DNA of 64,000 nucleotides from assembly GCA_030248295.1 (NCBI GenBank), contig JASANH010000193.1, forward strand, positions 916,623 to 980,622. The letters run 5' to 3'. Shown here one piece after another: positions 11,643 through 23,299 of this stretch; within the stretch, counting starts at the first letter, position 1, and every line of letters begins with the position of its first letter. The notes beneath the pieces are model-generated. The model ran no database searches. It was not told the origin of the DNA and saw only the letters and a program-made list of their open reading frames with translations. A program made the translations under genes and the position numbers. This DNA is from Mesodorylaimus sp. YZB2_4. Lineage: Eukaryota; Nematoda; Enoplea; Dorylaimida; Dorylaimidae.

Positions 11643-13521
11643 GCTTGGAGTACAGTAGGCAAGCTACGTGTCATCGTAATGAATCAGCAAAGTGCTGCAG
11701 GAAAATACTTATTCTGGATTCTCGTCTTAGGCTAATATTCTAGTGTCAGAATAAAAATGCATGCTTCCTGCTGGCCATGTCGTGTTCTTAGATTGTGCCA
11801 TGTGTCGTCACGCCAGGCCACATGGTTGGAGAAATAAAGAAACTTCTGAGAACTTTGAATTTCCTACAAGCAAGTGAAAAAAAGATGAAAAGTTTGTTTC
11901 CAATGCTCAAAGTGCTTAACCAACAAGTACGTCCCTAATCCAAGCTCGCATTTGTCTAGGACTCTACCGTTGACAAGCCGCCTATCCTACAGTGTCTGCA
12001 CCTGCTGTACGTATGCCGTCCCCGTGCTATTAACCAGCTCTTTCGTGTTCTCACGTCAGGTGCACGCGCATATTTTCCCAACGACCTCGTTTAACACCTC
12101 GACCACAGCGAAGAACTCGCAGTCTTGCAGTTCCTTCCTTCCAAGTGAGCAATCACGTCATCTGGAACTCAACGAAAGAGTAAACTACGGGTACTACGGG
12201 GGCCATGGGTACTATGGGTAACTTCCAACCCTATCTGCTGTACAGTACTAGCATATGGATATCCCGATAAGCATACTAAAGTTCTCCCATCGACGAGCTT
12301 TTCACTACATGGAGCGCGAAAATGACAAATATGCATTTTACTACGTCGACTCTAATGCATTTTCTGTTGCAGCTTTTCTTGGAATCTAGGTGTGCTTCAC
12401 AATATCTCAAAATCGACTTCGCTAGCCGTCATCACAAATATCACTGTGAAAACAACAACGAACCTGAAAGACGTGAACCGCCTCACTGAAGAAGAGGAGC
12501 CAGCCAGGTCGGGGGATAAGGAAACTAGTGTCAAGAGGCCAAGTAATGAATGGAGCCGCCATGTTATGTCCCCATTGCGTGGGCGCCTCGTGAAATGTAG
12601 GGCGGTCTTGTGTGAGGAGGCACTGTTAATTATAGCCCAGTCCGGAAGCGATGACGGACATGCGTAGACCCAAAAAACAAACAGCTGATTCCGGTTCTCG
12701 AATGACGCAGAAGGGCGCGAATGCTAAAAATAGTGCAATAGGAACAAACAAGGAAGGGGGCATGCAAAGATCGATGCACCATCAACTCAAGCAGAAATGA
12801 CGACGGTCCTCTCGAAAGCGAGTCTCGACGAGTGACATGCTCATGTAGCCCGTGAGCTTAATGTAATTCATTCATCGAATCTCTCTGAGGAGTTAGCCCC
12901 ACTAGTTAGCAGCGCCAGCTGTCGACTTCATTCTCTCCACTCTGCGCAGCACCTGCCCAATCAGTCGTAGTGCCCGAGTGAACCACCCAAACTGGAGTGC
13001 AAGGTCAGCTAAGGTCTTGTATGGCTACATAGGACGATATGCATACTCGTCTGTAACTCGACTCGGTGATCCGTTCACGTTCTTGGACAGCACAGAACAC
13101 GATCTCATCCGACACCCATTCAGTCACCACCGTTGCACATCATCGATCAGAGATCACTTGGCGGGCTGGCCGAGCTTTGAAGAAATATCAGCTTCGAGAA
13201 ACGTGCACCCAATATCAGCCCTGGCAGGGGCGACATCAGTCACCCACTCGCAGCACGTCGAGTACTGGGTGAGTCCTTCCTGGCTTATGGTGCAAAGTCA
13301 TCGAGAGATGGCATCCATCACTAAGGGTCTTATTACTATCAGTGTGCACTGGCGCTTACATCAAAAAAGTCGTTGCAAACGCACCAAAATTAGTGGGAAA
13401 CCAAACATCCTTCCAGCCAGGTGTGATCACTTCCGCCATTCTGTCTTCAATCTTCCATTCAACTGAAAGTGACGAGCAAGGTTTGGCTCATCAACTGACC
13501 CGTCGTCCATGGCCACGCTGT
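11643..13521. other. Region with decayed duplicate pieces
   Basis: No intact gene is seen. Stretches near 12,060-12,225 and 12,370-12,420 resemble 14,520-14,660 and 14,785-14,830. A piece at about 13,098-13,180 resembles the 3' end of the small gene at 14.9 kb. Near 12,985-13,030 there is a short match to the tRNA-derived SINE seen at 39 kb. The area therefore looks like old duplication debris. Confidence 0.4.
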
Positions 13522-14076
13522 TCAGACCCTTTCCCTCGCACTTTCCTCCAGCACACACTCGCTCTGGAGATTCATCAAAGACGAAATCGACAGCAAGGTG
13601 GAGGATGCCGAGGACACCGACCCTTTGGTAGACATCGAGCCCGTGTCGCTCACTGTACTGACCACACTAGAGCACGTGCTTTCACCCGTCACCGACACCA
13701 GGGTTTCTTCCCTTGGCTCGGTCTCGCACAACCTTGACCCAGCACCCTTGACCAAGGTCATAGTTTGTGGCTCGGCTTCCCTCTCCTGCACACTCTTCTT
13801 CGTCCCCACCAGGCCGATCGACGGGGCGTCCTGTCCGCTGCTTTGCAAAGCCAAAGATTGGACGCCGAACATCAGACGATGCATTTCCAGCTCGTCGTCA
13901 GGCTGCTCTGGATGGCTCGAATCGGCGTGTATGTCCTCCTGTGCAGTCTTGATTTGCGCATTTTCCCCCACGCTGTCCATTTCTCCTTGGAAAATATCGC
14001 CTAGCTGTTGTCCCAAATCCAGCTCTTCCTGTCCGACCAAGTCCGCGGTGCCTCCAGGCTCGTAGACGATTGTCAC
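13522..14076 (-). pseudogene. Truncated copy of the acidic gene at 21-22 kb
   Basis: The minus-strand frame of 184 codons parallels the C-terminal half of the gene at 21,080-22,196. Both contain YEPGGTADLVG, DELEMHRLMFG, QSLALQSSGQDAPSIG and SVTGEST. This copy lacks the basic N-terminal part of its partner. At its 3' end one base is missing compared with the partner (GCGAGGGAAAGG against GCGAAGGGAAAGG), which brings an early stop after EESARERV. It is either a pseudogene or a shortened paralogue. The function of the family is unknown to me. Confidence 0.55.
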
Positions 14077-14229
14077 TGCCTCGCAGGGTCAGCTACTTCT
14101 CGTTATCTTCGAGGGATTTTGTAGCCTACGAACAATGATGTGCACAGGCTGAACTTTGACCGTGGAGACTGCTTTGTTCAGGTCTCCGACGATGCTTATC
14201 AGGGACATAATGAAGAGTCGGAACCGGAA

Positions 14230-14600
14230 CTGACCCTGTGATGAAGCGGCAGAAGTGTCGCGTTTTGTCTTGCAGAGATTGCAGCACGCCTCGTTCCATG
14301 GCCAGAAGCTTCTTGTAGACCGAGATGTCCTTGGCTTCGACCTAGACAGTCAGTTGGAACTCTGCGGGGCTTGGTATCGGCCCAGATGTGGCTCGGTGAC
14401 CTCCAAAATTTCAGAGCCAATCGATAGAAAAAGTGGGAGAGCGACTTACGTTCAAGGCGCCCTCGGTGATGCTTTTGACTTCGCCAGACTGTCTCAAACC
14501 CATCTTCGCCCAGCACGCGCAAATTCTCCCAACGGCCGTTGAACACCTCGACCTTCCTCGACCACATCGACGAACCCAAAGTCAAGCAATTCCTTCCCAT
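14230..14600 (-). pseudogene. Protein kinase N-lobe fragment, CK1/TTBK-like
   Basis: Read on the minus strand, one frame gives VEVFNGRWENLRVLGEDGFE followed by TVW, like the glycine loop of nematode CK1/TTBK-type kinases (W.VL..LGEGGFG.VW). Another frame gives SGEVKSITEGALN, which can be spliced to VEAKDISVYKKLLAMERGVL and HFCRFITG. That second part resembles the ALKVE segment and the following alpha-C helix with L.ME..VL..L...HFC. The invariant Lys is Asn (ALNVE), the two parts are in different frames, and no catalytic lobe follows. It is a relic, possibly of the large nematode CK1 expansion. Confidence 0.45.
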
Positions 14601-14923
14601 CCATCAATCTCGTAATCTGAAACTCAACGAAAGTGTCTGCTCTTGTGGGTAACTTCTGTACCGCTGCTGAATATTTTTACTGAAATAATGCGGATATACT
14701 GGTAAGTGCCCACTGACGACTTTTTGACTCGAGCGTGAAAACGACAAAATTTTTGACATCTGCTTTCATGAATTTTCCGCTGCTGCTTTTCCTGAAATGT
14801 GGGTGTTTTTCACAGTACCTCAAAACTCGACTCCTTCACCAGCTCACGTTCTTCGAACAACACAGAACACGATCTCATCAGACACCCATTCAGTCACCAC
14901 CGTTGCACATCATCGATCACAGA

Positions 14924-15476
14924 TCACTTGGCGGGCTGGCCGAGCTTCGAGCCGAACACATTCATGAACACTTCTTGGATGATGGGGAACGAGACTTGAC
15001 CCTTGTCGTCGGCCTTCGTCTTCAGCTGGGCCTTGGCCTGGTTCACTTCGTCCGCCGTGGCCACGTTGCCGCTCACCAACTGCGCGAACACGGCGTCCAG
15101 CATCTCGATCGGCACCGTCACGCCCTGACCCATCTGCTTCAGTTTCTGAAAAGGGAATGCGCGTCAGCCGACACAGCCTCGTCTCGCCCAACCGAGTCCT
15201 TACCTCGAACACCTCCAGGAAGTTCATCTCGCCACCAGGGGCACCGGCCGCAACGGGAGACTTGGTACTGGCAGGGGCGGGGGACGCCGTCACGGGGGGA
15301 GCCGACTTGGCTGTGCCGCCTGATTGCTTGCCGGAGGTCGGGGCTGGCTGGGCTGTGCTCTTGTCGATAATGGTACTGAAATGAGAGCATGCTGTTTCGA
15401 GTAAGATTATGACCAAAGGGACTTACCGGAAGGAGACGGCCATGGGGTCCTGCTGGTTGATCGACCTCGACATCAT
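14924..15476 (-). CDS. Small uncharacterised protein with Ala/Pro/Ser linker
   Basis: Three minus-strand exons (15476-15427, 15375-15204, 15145-14924) join in phase with good GT..AG signals to 147 residues. The N-terminus is MMSRSINQQDPMAVSFRTII. A low-complexity Ala/Pro/Ser/Lys linker follows at about residues 23-62. The C-terminal 80 residues (from MNFLEVFEKLKQMGQGVTVP to VFMNVFGSKLGQPAK) look like a compact, mostly helical domain. There is no signal peptide or membrane segment. I do not recognise the family. The last exon is repeated almost without change at 25.06-25.28 kb, and a trace of its 3' end lies near 13.1 kb, so this locus has been copied recently. Confidence 0.65.
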
Positions 15477-16531
15477 TTCCACGCTCTTGTAAAAGGCGGA
15501 AAATTGGAGAAAATCCCGCGGGGTGCGGATGGGGATGGATAGGCAGGTCACCTAGTCCTAGGTGCCTGAGACATCAGCCCGACGGATTTCAGCCTCGCCT
15601 GGAGGAGCGTATCGAGCAGCCAACGAAGGCAACTGATACGCTGTATGCGGCGGAAAACACGAGAATCCGCCAGGCAATACCCGGTCCATCTTCTAGATTC
15701 GGGTCAAAAGGTCACTGTTCAGCTGTTAATCTTTAAATTGGATTCTAATCCTACATGACAACTACGTGTTCAGCATACATAAGAGTTACAGAAGCCAACT
15801 GCGCGTCTCGTATGCTGTTTTTCGTGACGTGAGTGAGGCCGTTTGAAATTTTTTTCCGAAGAGAGCCATGAGTAAATTGATCGGGCACTATGTCTGTCTT
15901 CCTGAGATAGATGACCCAAACCACCAGAAGCCCTTCTGGTCCATCCGGTATGATCTGTTACGTTTGGGTGTGGTGCGTGCGACAGCTCTTCTTCGCACTC
16001 GTACCGCGGGTGGGTGTCTTACAGCGAGCCGTCCAAGTCTTCAATAGCCCAAGCCTGGTAGAAGGCTTCTTCCTGCAGAGTAACGATCACTAAGACCCCG
16101 ATAGATGACCCAAACCAAACCCCTCAGGCGTGTATGCCCCCCCTCCCCCCGTGCCCCCCCCTCCTCTCTCCAATGTTACACTAGCCTGCCTGCTGGGTAA
16201 ATGCACCCGGTCCTGAGATGCCTACGCTGGCGAACAGTTCCACTGTCGATGGCGCAGTAAAGACGTCTGTCAACACCAGAGGATCTTTTACGAAGCACAA
16301 CAAAGCACGACGATTCTCAGCCGCCCTACACCTTCCCCAGACCAATCCGCAGACAAACCACTACCCCCCTGTCCACTCCTACTCTTCCAGTATAAACCAA
16401 AGGAAACACACCCCCGCCCTTTTCCCCCCCACCGCCGGCCCCCCCCCCCCCCCCCCCCGGGGGGGGGGAAAACAGACCGCCGCCCCCCCCAAACAAAAAA
16501 AAAAAAACAACCAACCAAAAAAACCGAGAAG

Positions 16532-16578
<47 letters not shown>

Positions 16579-16886
16579 AGCCAACTGCCCAAGCCACACC
16601 CCCTGGAATCTCAGGCGCCCCCCAAGCGGCAATGGTCACAACAGATCTGCCAAAGAGATCCCCTCTCACAAAGCAGATACATACAAGCATTACGCATGAA
16701 CATGCAATGTGAGAACATGAAAATGCATTTTCTCCCTAACCATGAAAGTCGCACGCTTACTGCTATGATAAGCCACATTTGTCGTGGCAAGCATGTCGTA
16801 TCGGCAGGCGCAGTAAGTTCAGTCAGCATGCAATCTGCTTGTTATGTCGGGTGCTAAATCCAGGAAAACGTATCGGATAGATCTGA
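15477..16886. other. Intergenic region with extreme homopolymer C/G runs
   Basis: No gene is seen. Between about 16,138 and 16,575 the sequence contains repeated runs of C, one G run next to a C run, A runs, and a block of more than 40 consecutive C at about 16,531-16,574. The proline-rich and glycine-rich frames there are consequences of the homopolymers and are not called. The runs may be real or may be assembly or sequencing artefacts. Confidence 0.6.
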
Positions 16887-18339
16887 GGCCGTATTCTCGA
16901 AAGTTGGCTGGAAAACAGTGAGCTGACTGGAAAAACCCATTGAGGTTATCCCTAAATTTCCGATGAGGTGAGCGTAATATTTCCGCGCGAGCTCACCCCA
17001 ATATTCCAGTGAGGTGACTGGAGAAAGGCCTAACGGGATTGTGCTATTCTCGAAACAAAACTTGGTGGACGGGAAGTTGGGGTCAGCGCGAAAGAGCAGT
17101 TTCAATGGCGCACAGTGCATCTTCTATTTACCAGCCTAGACGACTCAACCTAGGACGACTGATGACTGGTTGAATATAGGTTTGCTGACGTGTTTTAATT
17201 ACGGGACAGCACAGGCGATATATGTAAAAACAGGGTAACTAAACTAGCGTTCAGCAAAGTCCATCGGTGCTTTTGTGGATATGCAGAACACCAATCATTA
17301 AACTATTGTAAGCCCCGACAAATTCCAGCAGAACAAAAGAAATGTTTACCAAAAGAACCGAAAGAAATGTGAACATGAATCCACAAGACGCAGAGGGCTG
17401 TACAAAATAAAGACAAAAGAACAAAAAAGCGGGCCCTGCCCCGCGGCGGACTAAACGCCCAGAAAATGATGACTTCGCTTGCTCGGTCCCAGTTTGGGGC
17501 AGTGTCAGGTTGATCTTAAGTCTACAAAAGGAAGCATACGAGCCAGAAAAATGGTCTTTGTAGATACTTAGTTTGCCCACATAAGGAGATGCCGGTTGTG
17601 CCTGTTTATGGTCATTCGAGCACTATAGTCTTGCCTACGTGTAAAAACAATCGTGTACCTACGTGTAGAAACAAGCTAATAGAAGCATCAGATTACTTAC
17701 CGAACTCTTCAGCAAAGTTTTACGCAGAAAGGGTTCGGATCTGCTTCGCTTGAATGAGACCAATGAGATTGTATGCCCTGATAAACTGCGATCCCAAAGG
17801 GACCGCTAATCAGCTGCTGTAGCACGACATTAGCTTGCGACATGCATCATTAGCTGCTATCGCAATTTCCCCAGGCTCATTATCTCTCGGAAATTCTCGC
17901 ATGTTCCAATCTTTGGTCAAATGACGCAGCACAGCATGCCATAGTCGATACTCACCGTCCATGTTACCCACAAATCACCTTGGCCCATGATAAATGCTTC
18001 ATCAGTAGAGCCTGGCCATCCAATAACGATAGTCATGAAGTTTAGGGCCGTTGAAAATGATGGATGTGAATCATTCGCTTGAAATTATTAGATTAGACCT
18101 CGTTGGAAAAGGTTTCGAGACGGTCAAGACCGCCTAGATTTTTTTCCCAGTCACCCCCGTTATCTCGACGAACTTTTCCCACGATCATTTTTTTGAGAAT
18201 ACGATTTCGTACCAACTTTGCTCAGTGACTGTAAAATTAGACTCGGTGATAAGACAGTGACAGTAATACATTTGAGAATAGCTATCCCAGTCACCTCAAT
18301 GGAAAAGAGCTCGCTGAAAAACGCTTCGAGAAAACGGCC
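16887..18339. mobile_element. Non-autonomous DNA transposon with terminal inverted repeats
   Basis: The left end starts GGCCGTATTCTCGAAAG and the right end is the approximate reverse complement, finishing CTTCGAGAAAACGGCC. Inverted similarity continues inward for about 200 bases, for example the GAGGTGACTGG motif on the left and CCAGTCACCTC on the right. The same five bases, TCTGA, lie directly outside both ends (16882-16886 and 18340-18344), which fits a target-site duplication. The interior of about 1 kb has no transposase-like frame. The superfamily cannot be assigned from the ends alone. Confidence 0.7.
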
Positions 18340-18884
18340 TCTGACCCGAAATTCTAGACTTTCGGATCCGATCCAGTGATGAGAGGAGGCAATGTAAAAA
18401 TAATACCTAAATTATCGAAGCGCATTGAAGCCAGGTCTTTATTATTAGACAAAAAGTATCCCCGTAAGACTACTTGTCGGAGCTTACGGTGGCCGAATTG
18501 ATCAAGGCGAACAAAGTCAAACCCAGCAAACTCGTGTAAAGCAAGCAAAGTGTACAGTCGAAATAATTTGCGAGGTCAATTCCCATTCTCCTAAAATTTT
18601 TTCACTTTTTAACCATGATCATTATTTTCTGCTTGCGCATACACTGTCACAACTAACGTTACGTACCCCTGTTTCCAGTGGCGTCAGTTCACAGATTGCC
18701 CACATTTGAATCACTGTGATTTGTGTTCGACGACAGTAAGTACGTATAGTGCTCTGAGTTTGGTCTGAATATCTCTTTTTTAACCCATACTGGTCGTTCA
18801 ATGGGAGAATCGATTTTCGACCCCTTTTCCTGAGGGCTTGATAGTTGACACTATCGATCGAATAGGACCAGGATGAATGCCAGG

Positions 18885-19135
18885 CAAGAGCGTATGGTGC
18901 TCCATCGGTTCGGCATTCGTCTACCTGTATTGCTTGGTAGCAAGTGGCAGGGCTCGTCACGCTTTCAATATACGGCTACACAGGGCGGTTTGTACGAGCC
19001 ATAAATCCTCGCACGCTAGACCGTGGGTGAGACCGAGTGTCCTTTGAGGTGCTCGGAGTGGAGAGACGGAAGCCAAAAGAGCAGATAATCTCGGCTATCG
19101 AAAACCGACAGCGTTCACAACCCACCCGCCATGGT
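18885..19135 (+). repeat. Diverged copy of tRNA-derived SINE (family A)
   Basis: The head at 18,893 onward (ATGGTGCTCCATCGGTTCGG, then CATTCGTCTACC) matches the tRNA-like head of the family A copies at 39.57 and 43.23 kb. The body at 19,020-19,080 (GAGGTGCTCGGAGTGGAGAG, then ACGGAAGCC) matches their internal part. The copy is in plus orientation and eroded, with no clear target-site duplication. Confidence 0.6.
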
Positions 19136-19296
19136 TCGAGGTAGCTACTATCTTATTATGTAGGTCCCATGCATGAAGAGGTGTTCCTAGTGGAGACAGA
19201 GACTGGGAGGCTGATGCATCTTAATCTTTTCCCACATTGCCTTGCTTCTAATCGTAAGATTTGACTGATAGCAGAAACGCAAAAACGGTGTCCGGT

Positions 19297-20104
19297 TAAT
19301 TGTTCGCCTACAGTTTTTCGCGGACAGTTGTTCGCCAGTAATTGTTCGCCAATAACAATTATTCGCTAGGCCATATCTTCGTGAGCAATTGTTCGCCTAG
19401 GTCAATTGTAGGTAATGAGTTGTTCGCTGGGACTATTGTTCGCCAATTGATCGTCACCACTTGCTTACCAACTGTTGCCACCCCAAGGTCAACCAGGGTC
19501 ACTTCGACAACTTGCCGCACAGTTATTACATTTGCAGCAATTAAGAGCAGCAACTAGTGGCTTGTCATAAAAGAGAGTGAGCGCTTCTTTGGAATAATCT
19601 GTAATTCTTGCCTACTGTATTTGGGACGCTCGAAATCCTTTACTAACGATAACCTCCACTTACATACAGCACAGTATATCTACCAGGCTGGACCCCCTGT
19701 GGAACCCTGTTGCCCCAAGTAACACGTAACTATTTCAGTATTCGTGTAGTTCTTTATGGAGAGCAACTAATTTCTTCTCGTATACAGTACTTACAATGCT
19801 ATACATGTCCTTGATAAAACTGGTGGTCGCATGATGAAAACACTGCATGAATAAAAATGCTGTCATCGCCTTCTGCACCTAGAATGTAATCGAATGTATG
19901 CTCCGATAAAAAATTTTGATAGTAACTCATATGTAGTTAGTATTTAACATGGCGAATAATTGATAATTGCATGTCGACCATTTGCTATGGCGAAGAATTT
20001 ATAAAAGAATAACTGCTGGCGAACAATTGCCAAGGCGAACAACTGTTTAGGCGAATAATTGCGGGCGAACAATTGTCCGCGAACCAACTGAAGGCGAACA
20101 ATTG
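19297..20104. mobile_element. Foldback-like element with repeated TTGTTCGCC motifs at both ends
   Basis: The left 150 bases contain at least six variants of AATTGTTCGCC in one orientation. The right 90 bases contain at least five GGCGAACAATTG motifs in the opposite orientation. The outermost 40 bases are inverted copies of each other, including TCCGCGAA in the same relative place. The interior has no coding capacity that I can support. This fits a foldback or MITE-like non-autonomous element; precise ends and target duplication are uncertain. Confidence 0.6.
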
Positions 20105-20389
20105 AACTAGATCCAACACGGTGGATTACACTCACAGAGTCAATTGTTTAAAATATAAATGCTCTTTGTGTGAGCTCTTACACCATTATCAGTGGAGCGG
20201 AAGAAAAGTTTTGACTTATCATCTACTGAATCGCACGCCTTGGGGAATGTTGCAGGCGCTGCCAGATGTTTCCTACGGGAACATACAGCACCGTGAAAAC
20301 TGCGCTTTAACATTTTCCTTATTGTTAGATTTTTGCATTTCCCCATAATCGTAGCACATTCACAGTGTTCACATCAGACGCACAAACGC

Positions 20390-20830
20390 ATGCACGTTAT
20401 GCCCAGTCACTTCGATTCCGGCTCCTTCGTGGACTATGGTTTCAACCTGATGGAAGGTTCCAACTGCGGCCTTTGCCTTAAGGGAAGAAGTGCTGTCGTA
20501 GAAGTGTCCGCACCGCAAGTCGTTGATACCCTCATCCCAGCCAAAGTACCAATGTAATACGACTGGGTCCGTATTACTGGAGGGAGTGACCGGTGGAGCT
20601 TTTGCCCTACGCCAAAAACCCTGGGCAGCCTACCAAATTTTCCGACCAAGGACATGGATAAAACGTCACCCTGACGGGTGACGCTCCCAGCTGCCGGCTC
20701 CGTGCGGAGTATCGATGCCAGTCGAGCTTTTACACAGTCATGCAAGGCCACCCATCGTCAATGGTAGAACCCGGGAATAGCTCAGTCGCTCGCTGCCAAG
20801 TAATAAGCATAGACGGGCGCTGAACCACCG
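20390..20830. repeat. Dispersed repeat, related to 39.6-39.7 kb
   Basis: The reverse complement of about 20,540-20,650 resembles 39,598-39,710: a shared TTGG.TGGCT..C..GGGTTT..GGCGT core, then GCTCCAC.GGT. No frame in it is convincing. It is probably another old short interspersed repeat, but its family was not resolved. Confidence 0.35.
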
Positions 20831-21079
20831 AAGCGCCTGACTGTTTGTCATGCACATCGCTCATTCGGTTACTACTCGTCAGTTAGTACCCCTCAAACAG
20901 TCTTCAATTTTTCCAGTGACACACTGTCTGAACATCAACGAGCTTCCGTTGTAAGATTCAGTTAGCAGCATGGACCTGCACTCAAATCAAAAAATCATTT
21001 CAAACACATCGAAGTAAGTAGAAAACCAAACATCCTTCGAGTCAGGTGTGCAGGTGTGATCACTTCCTTCTTTCTGTCT

Positions 21080-22196
21080 TCATTCTTCAATTGAACTGGA
21101 AGTGCAGCGCACGGTTTGGTTTATCAGCTGCATCGATGACCCGTCGTCTGTGGCCACGCTTTTCAGACCCTTTCCCTTCGCACTTTCTTCCAGCAAAGAC
21201 TCACTCTCGAGATTCATCAAAGACGAAATCGGCAAGGTGACGGAGGAAACCGAGAACGCCGACCCGTTGGTCGACATCGAGCCTGTGTCGGTCACTGTAC
21301 TGACCACACTGTTGCACGTGCTCTCACCCGTCACTGACACCAGCGGTCCTCCGCTCGGCTCGGTCTCGCACAACGATACGATCACGACGCCCTTGACCAT
21401 CGTTTTTGGCTCAGGTTCCTTCTCCCCCAAGCAGGAAACCAGGGCGAGCGATGGGCACGTGTCCATATTCCACTCCGTCGCCACCATACCGATAGACGGG
21501 GCGTCCTGCCCGCTGCTTTGCAAAGCCAAAGATTGGGCGCCGAACATCAGACGATGCATTTCCAGCTCGTCAACTGGTTGCTCGAGATGGCTCGAGTCGG
21601 CTTGTGCGTCCGCTCGGGCAGTCTTGATTTGCGGATCTTCCCCCACGCTTTCCATTTCTCCTTGGACCATATCGCGTAGCTGTTGTTCCAAATCCAGCTC
21701 TTCCGGTCCGACCAAGTCTGCGGTGCCTCCAGGCTCGTAGGCAGCGACCAACTCTTCGTCGATGATCCCGCTGCGATCAGCGCCGGAATATTCGGGATAA
21801 GACTTGCTATCCTTGCCCCCGCCCTCGCTGTCTTCACTCTCTTGGGCAGCTTCGAATTCTCCTTGATCTTGATTTTGATCTTTAATGTCGTTCGGTTCGT
21901 GGATCTTCTGCTTCTTTTTTCGGACTCCGCACAACAGATTGTAGACGCTCATCGATCGCTTTTTCTGTTTCGCCCCACTCTGCTCCCGCTTTTCACTTCG
22001 CGAATGTCGAAACCGTTTGAGTCGTCCTAAAAAGGCGGCACGCTCCAGTAAGGTTATATTGAGAAGATGGTATACGCAGTCAATTTGCCATCATTCTGTC
22101 TTATCGTTCGTATAGTACTGAATACAAAATCTGGCACCTACCTGCCACGCTTTGTTGCTGCGGAGCCACGTTTGGTTCTGCCACTTCCGCCGTCAT
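21080..22196 (-). CDS. Uncharacterised protein, basic N-terminus and acidic Ser-rich remainder
   Basis: Two minus-strand exons (22196-22142 and 22026-21080) join in phase to 333 residues. After a short leader (MTAEVAEPNVAPQQQSVA) there is a strongly basic segment at about residues 19-60 (RLKRFRHSRSEKREQSGAKQ, KKRS, GVRKKKQK). The rest is acidic and serine/threonine-rich without predicted helices of note, with DRSGIIDEELVAAYEPGG and DELEMHRLMFG as the more distinctive stretches. No signal peptide or membrane segment. The family is unknown to me. A truncated paralogue lies at 13.5-14.1 kb and preserves the central acidic part, so the segment is constrained or the duplication is young. The basic patch could be a nuclear localisation signal (inference). 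Confidence 0.6.
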
Positions 22197-22557
22197 GATC
22201 ACACTTCGCCTAAGTTTTCTTGGGAACACACGGGGGTTTAGCCGCTTAGATCAATAGCTTGATGGAAGACAGACATGAGATAGTGTACAGTGTACAATTT
22301 TCTATCAGCTCAGCTGCCTGCATGGAAGCCTTGCGATTGGGATGGAGTGCATCAAGAAATTCCCAGAACTCGCATCTTTCGGTCCGACTTTCTTCCTCCA
22401 CGAAATTCCTCCTGATTACAATACTTACTCGTCACAGCGCGATCATGATTGTGACTCCCTCGCGCATTTTTTTTCCTTGGAGCGATTTTTTAGCTTACAA
22501 ACAATTACATGCATGCACAGGCTGTGTATTTCGAGCGAGCTTGACTGAGCGAGCTCT

Positions 22558-22713
22558 TCAGAGGTCGTACAGCGACTTTCCTGTCAGCGAGGAGGAGCCA
22601 GAACCGATCCGTCTTCCCCGCTGTGATGTGCGACAGACGTGCTTGGCGTTGATGTCCCGTAGAGCTCGCAGCACGTCTCCGTTCATGAAATCCGGGTCGC
22701 CCTTGAGTTCGTC
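22558..22713 (-). CDS. Last exon of an unidentified minus-strand gene
   Basis: A minus-strand exon begins after a TTTAG acceptor at 22,714 and reads DELKGDPDFMNGDVLRALRD, INAKHVCRTSQRG, then RRIGSGSSSLTGKSLYDL and a stop. The composition is protein-like and the exon is clean, but the upstream exons were not identified with confidence. The membrane-like frame at 22,990-23,290 is a possible partner. The product is unknown. Confidence 0.4.
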   Translation of the reverse strand, partial: DELKGDPDFMNGDVLRALRDINAKHVCRTSQRGRRIGSGSSSLTGKSLYDL

Positions 22714-22989
22714 CTAAACATCTCAGGCTGGTGAGTTTACTGTACAATAGCCTCGAACCACTTAAATTCCAGCACCATCACTCAGAAAAAAGCCCCAAAA
22801 TCTGAGCATGCAAGCCGTGAGTGACGCCTTCTACAAGTGGCCATCATGAATGAGCTTGAGCTGGCGATGGATTTTCCAGCTGAAAAAAGCACATGTGCTC
22901 GGTAACTAAAGTTGTCGCGATACAGCCTTTTCCAGGGTGGGATGCCCTTTTAAATTCGACTTGGTGGTGGTTGTGGCCGATGTGAGCAA

Positions 22990-23292
22990 GGCTCAACAGA
23001 GATGTCTGTTCTTTCGAAACCGAATCGGCGGCTGCTTGCTGATCATCTTCGGTTTCACCTCAGTGGGATGGATGTCGTCTACTTGTGGGTGGATCAGTAT
23101 GTTGGCTTTCAGTAGGAGATGACAACAGTGCCTACAACAACTTTGCCCGCCTTTTAGTGGAAGAATGAGACTTCCCAGGTCAGACAAGGTCAGACAAATG
23201 CACGGCATAATGAGCAGCAAACAGAAAATCCCGATAAGCACGGGGAGATGGTCCTCGTGCGAGCAGCCCAAGCCGACATACAAACTGCACAT
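22990..23292 (-). CDS. Possible small membrane protein exon(s)
   Basis: A minus-strand frame of 99 codons contains one convincing hydrophobic helix (LPVLIGIFCLLLIMPCICLT) after a short start, then a Cys/His-rich patch (CCRHCCHLLLK) and a basic end. There may be an intron inside (around KGGQSC). It could be the 5' part of the gene whose last exon is at 22.6-22.7 kb. No family is recognised and it could be a chance frame. Confidence 0.25.
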
Positions 23293-23299
23293 TCATAAG

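Noticed and set aside
16218..16712. Long proline-rich (plus) and glycine-rich (minus) open frames
   Set aside because: They exist only because poly-C/poly-G runs have no stop codons; there is no start context, intron or motif.
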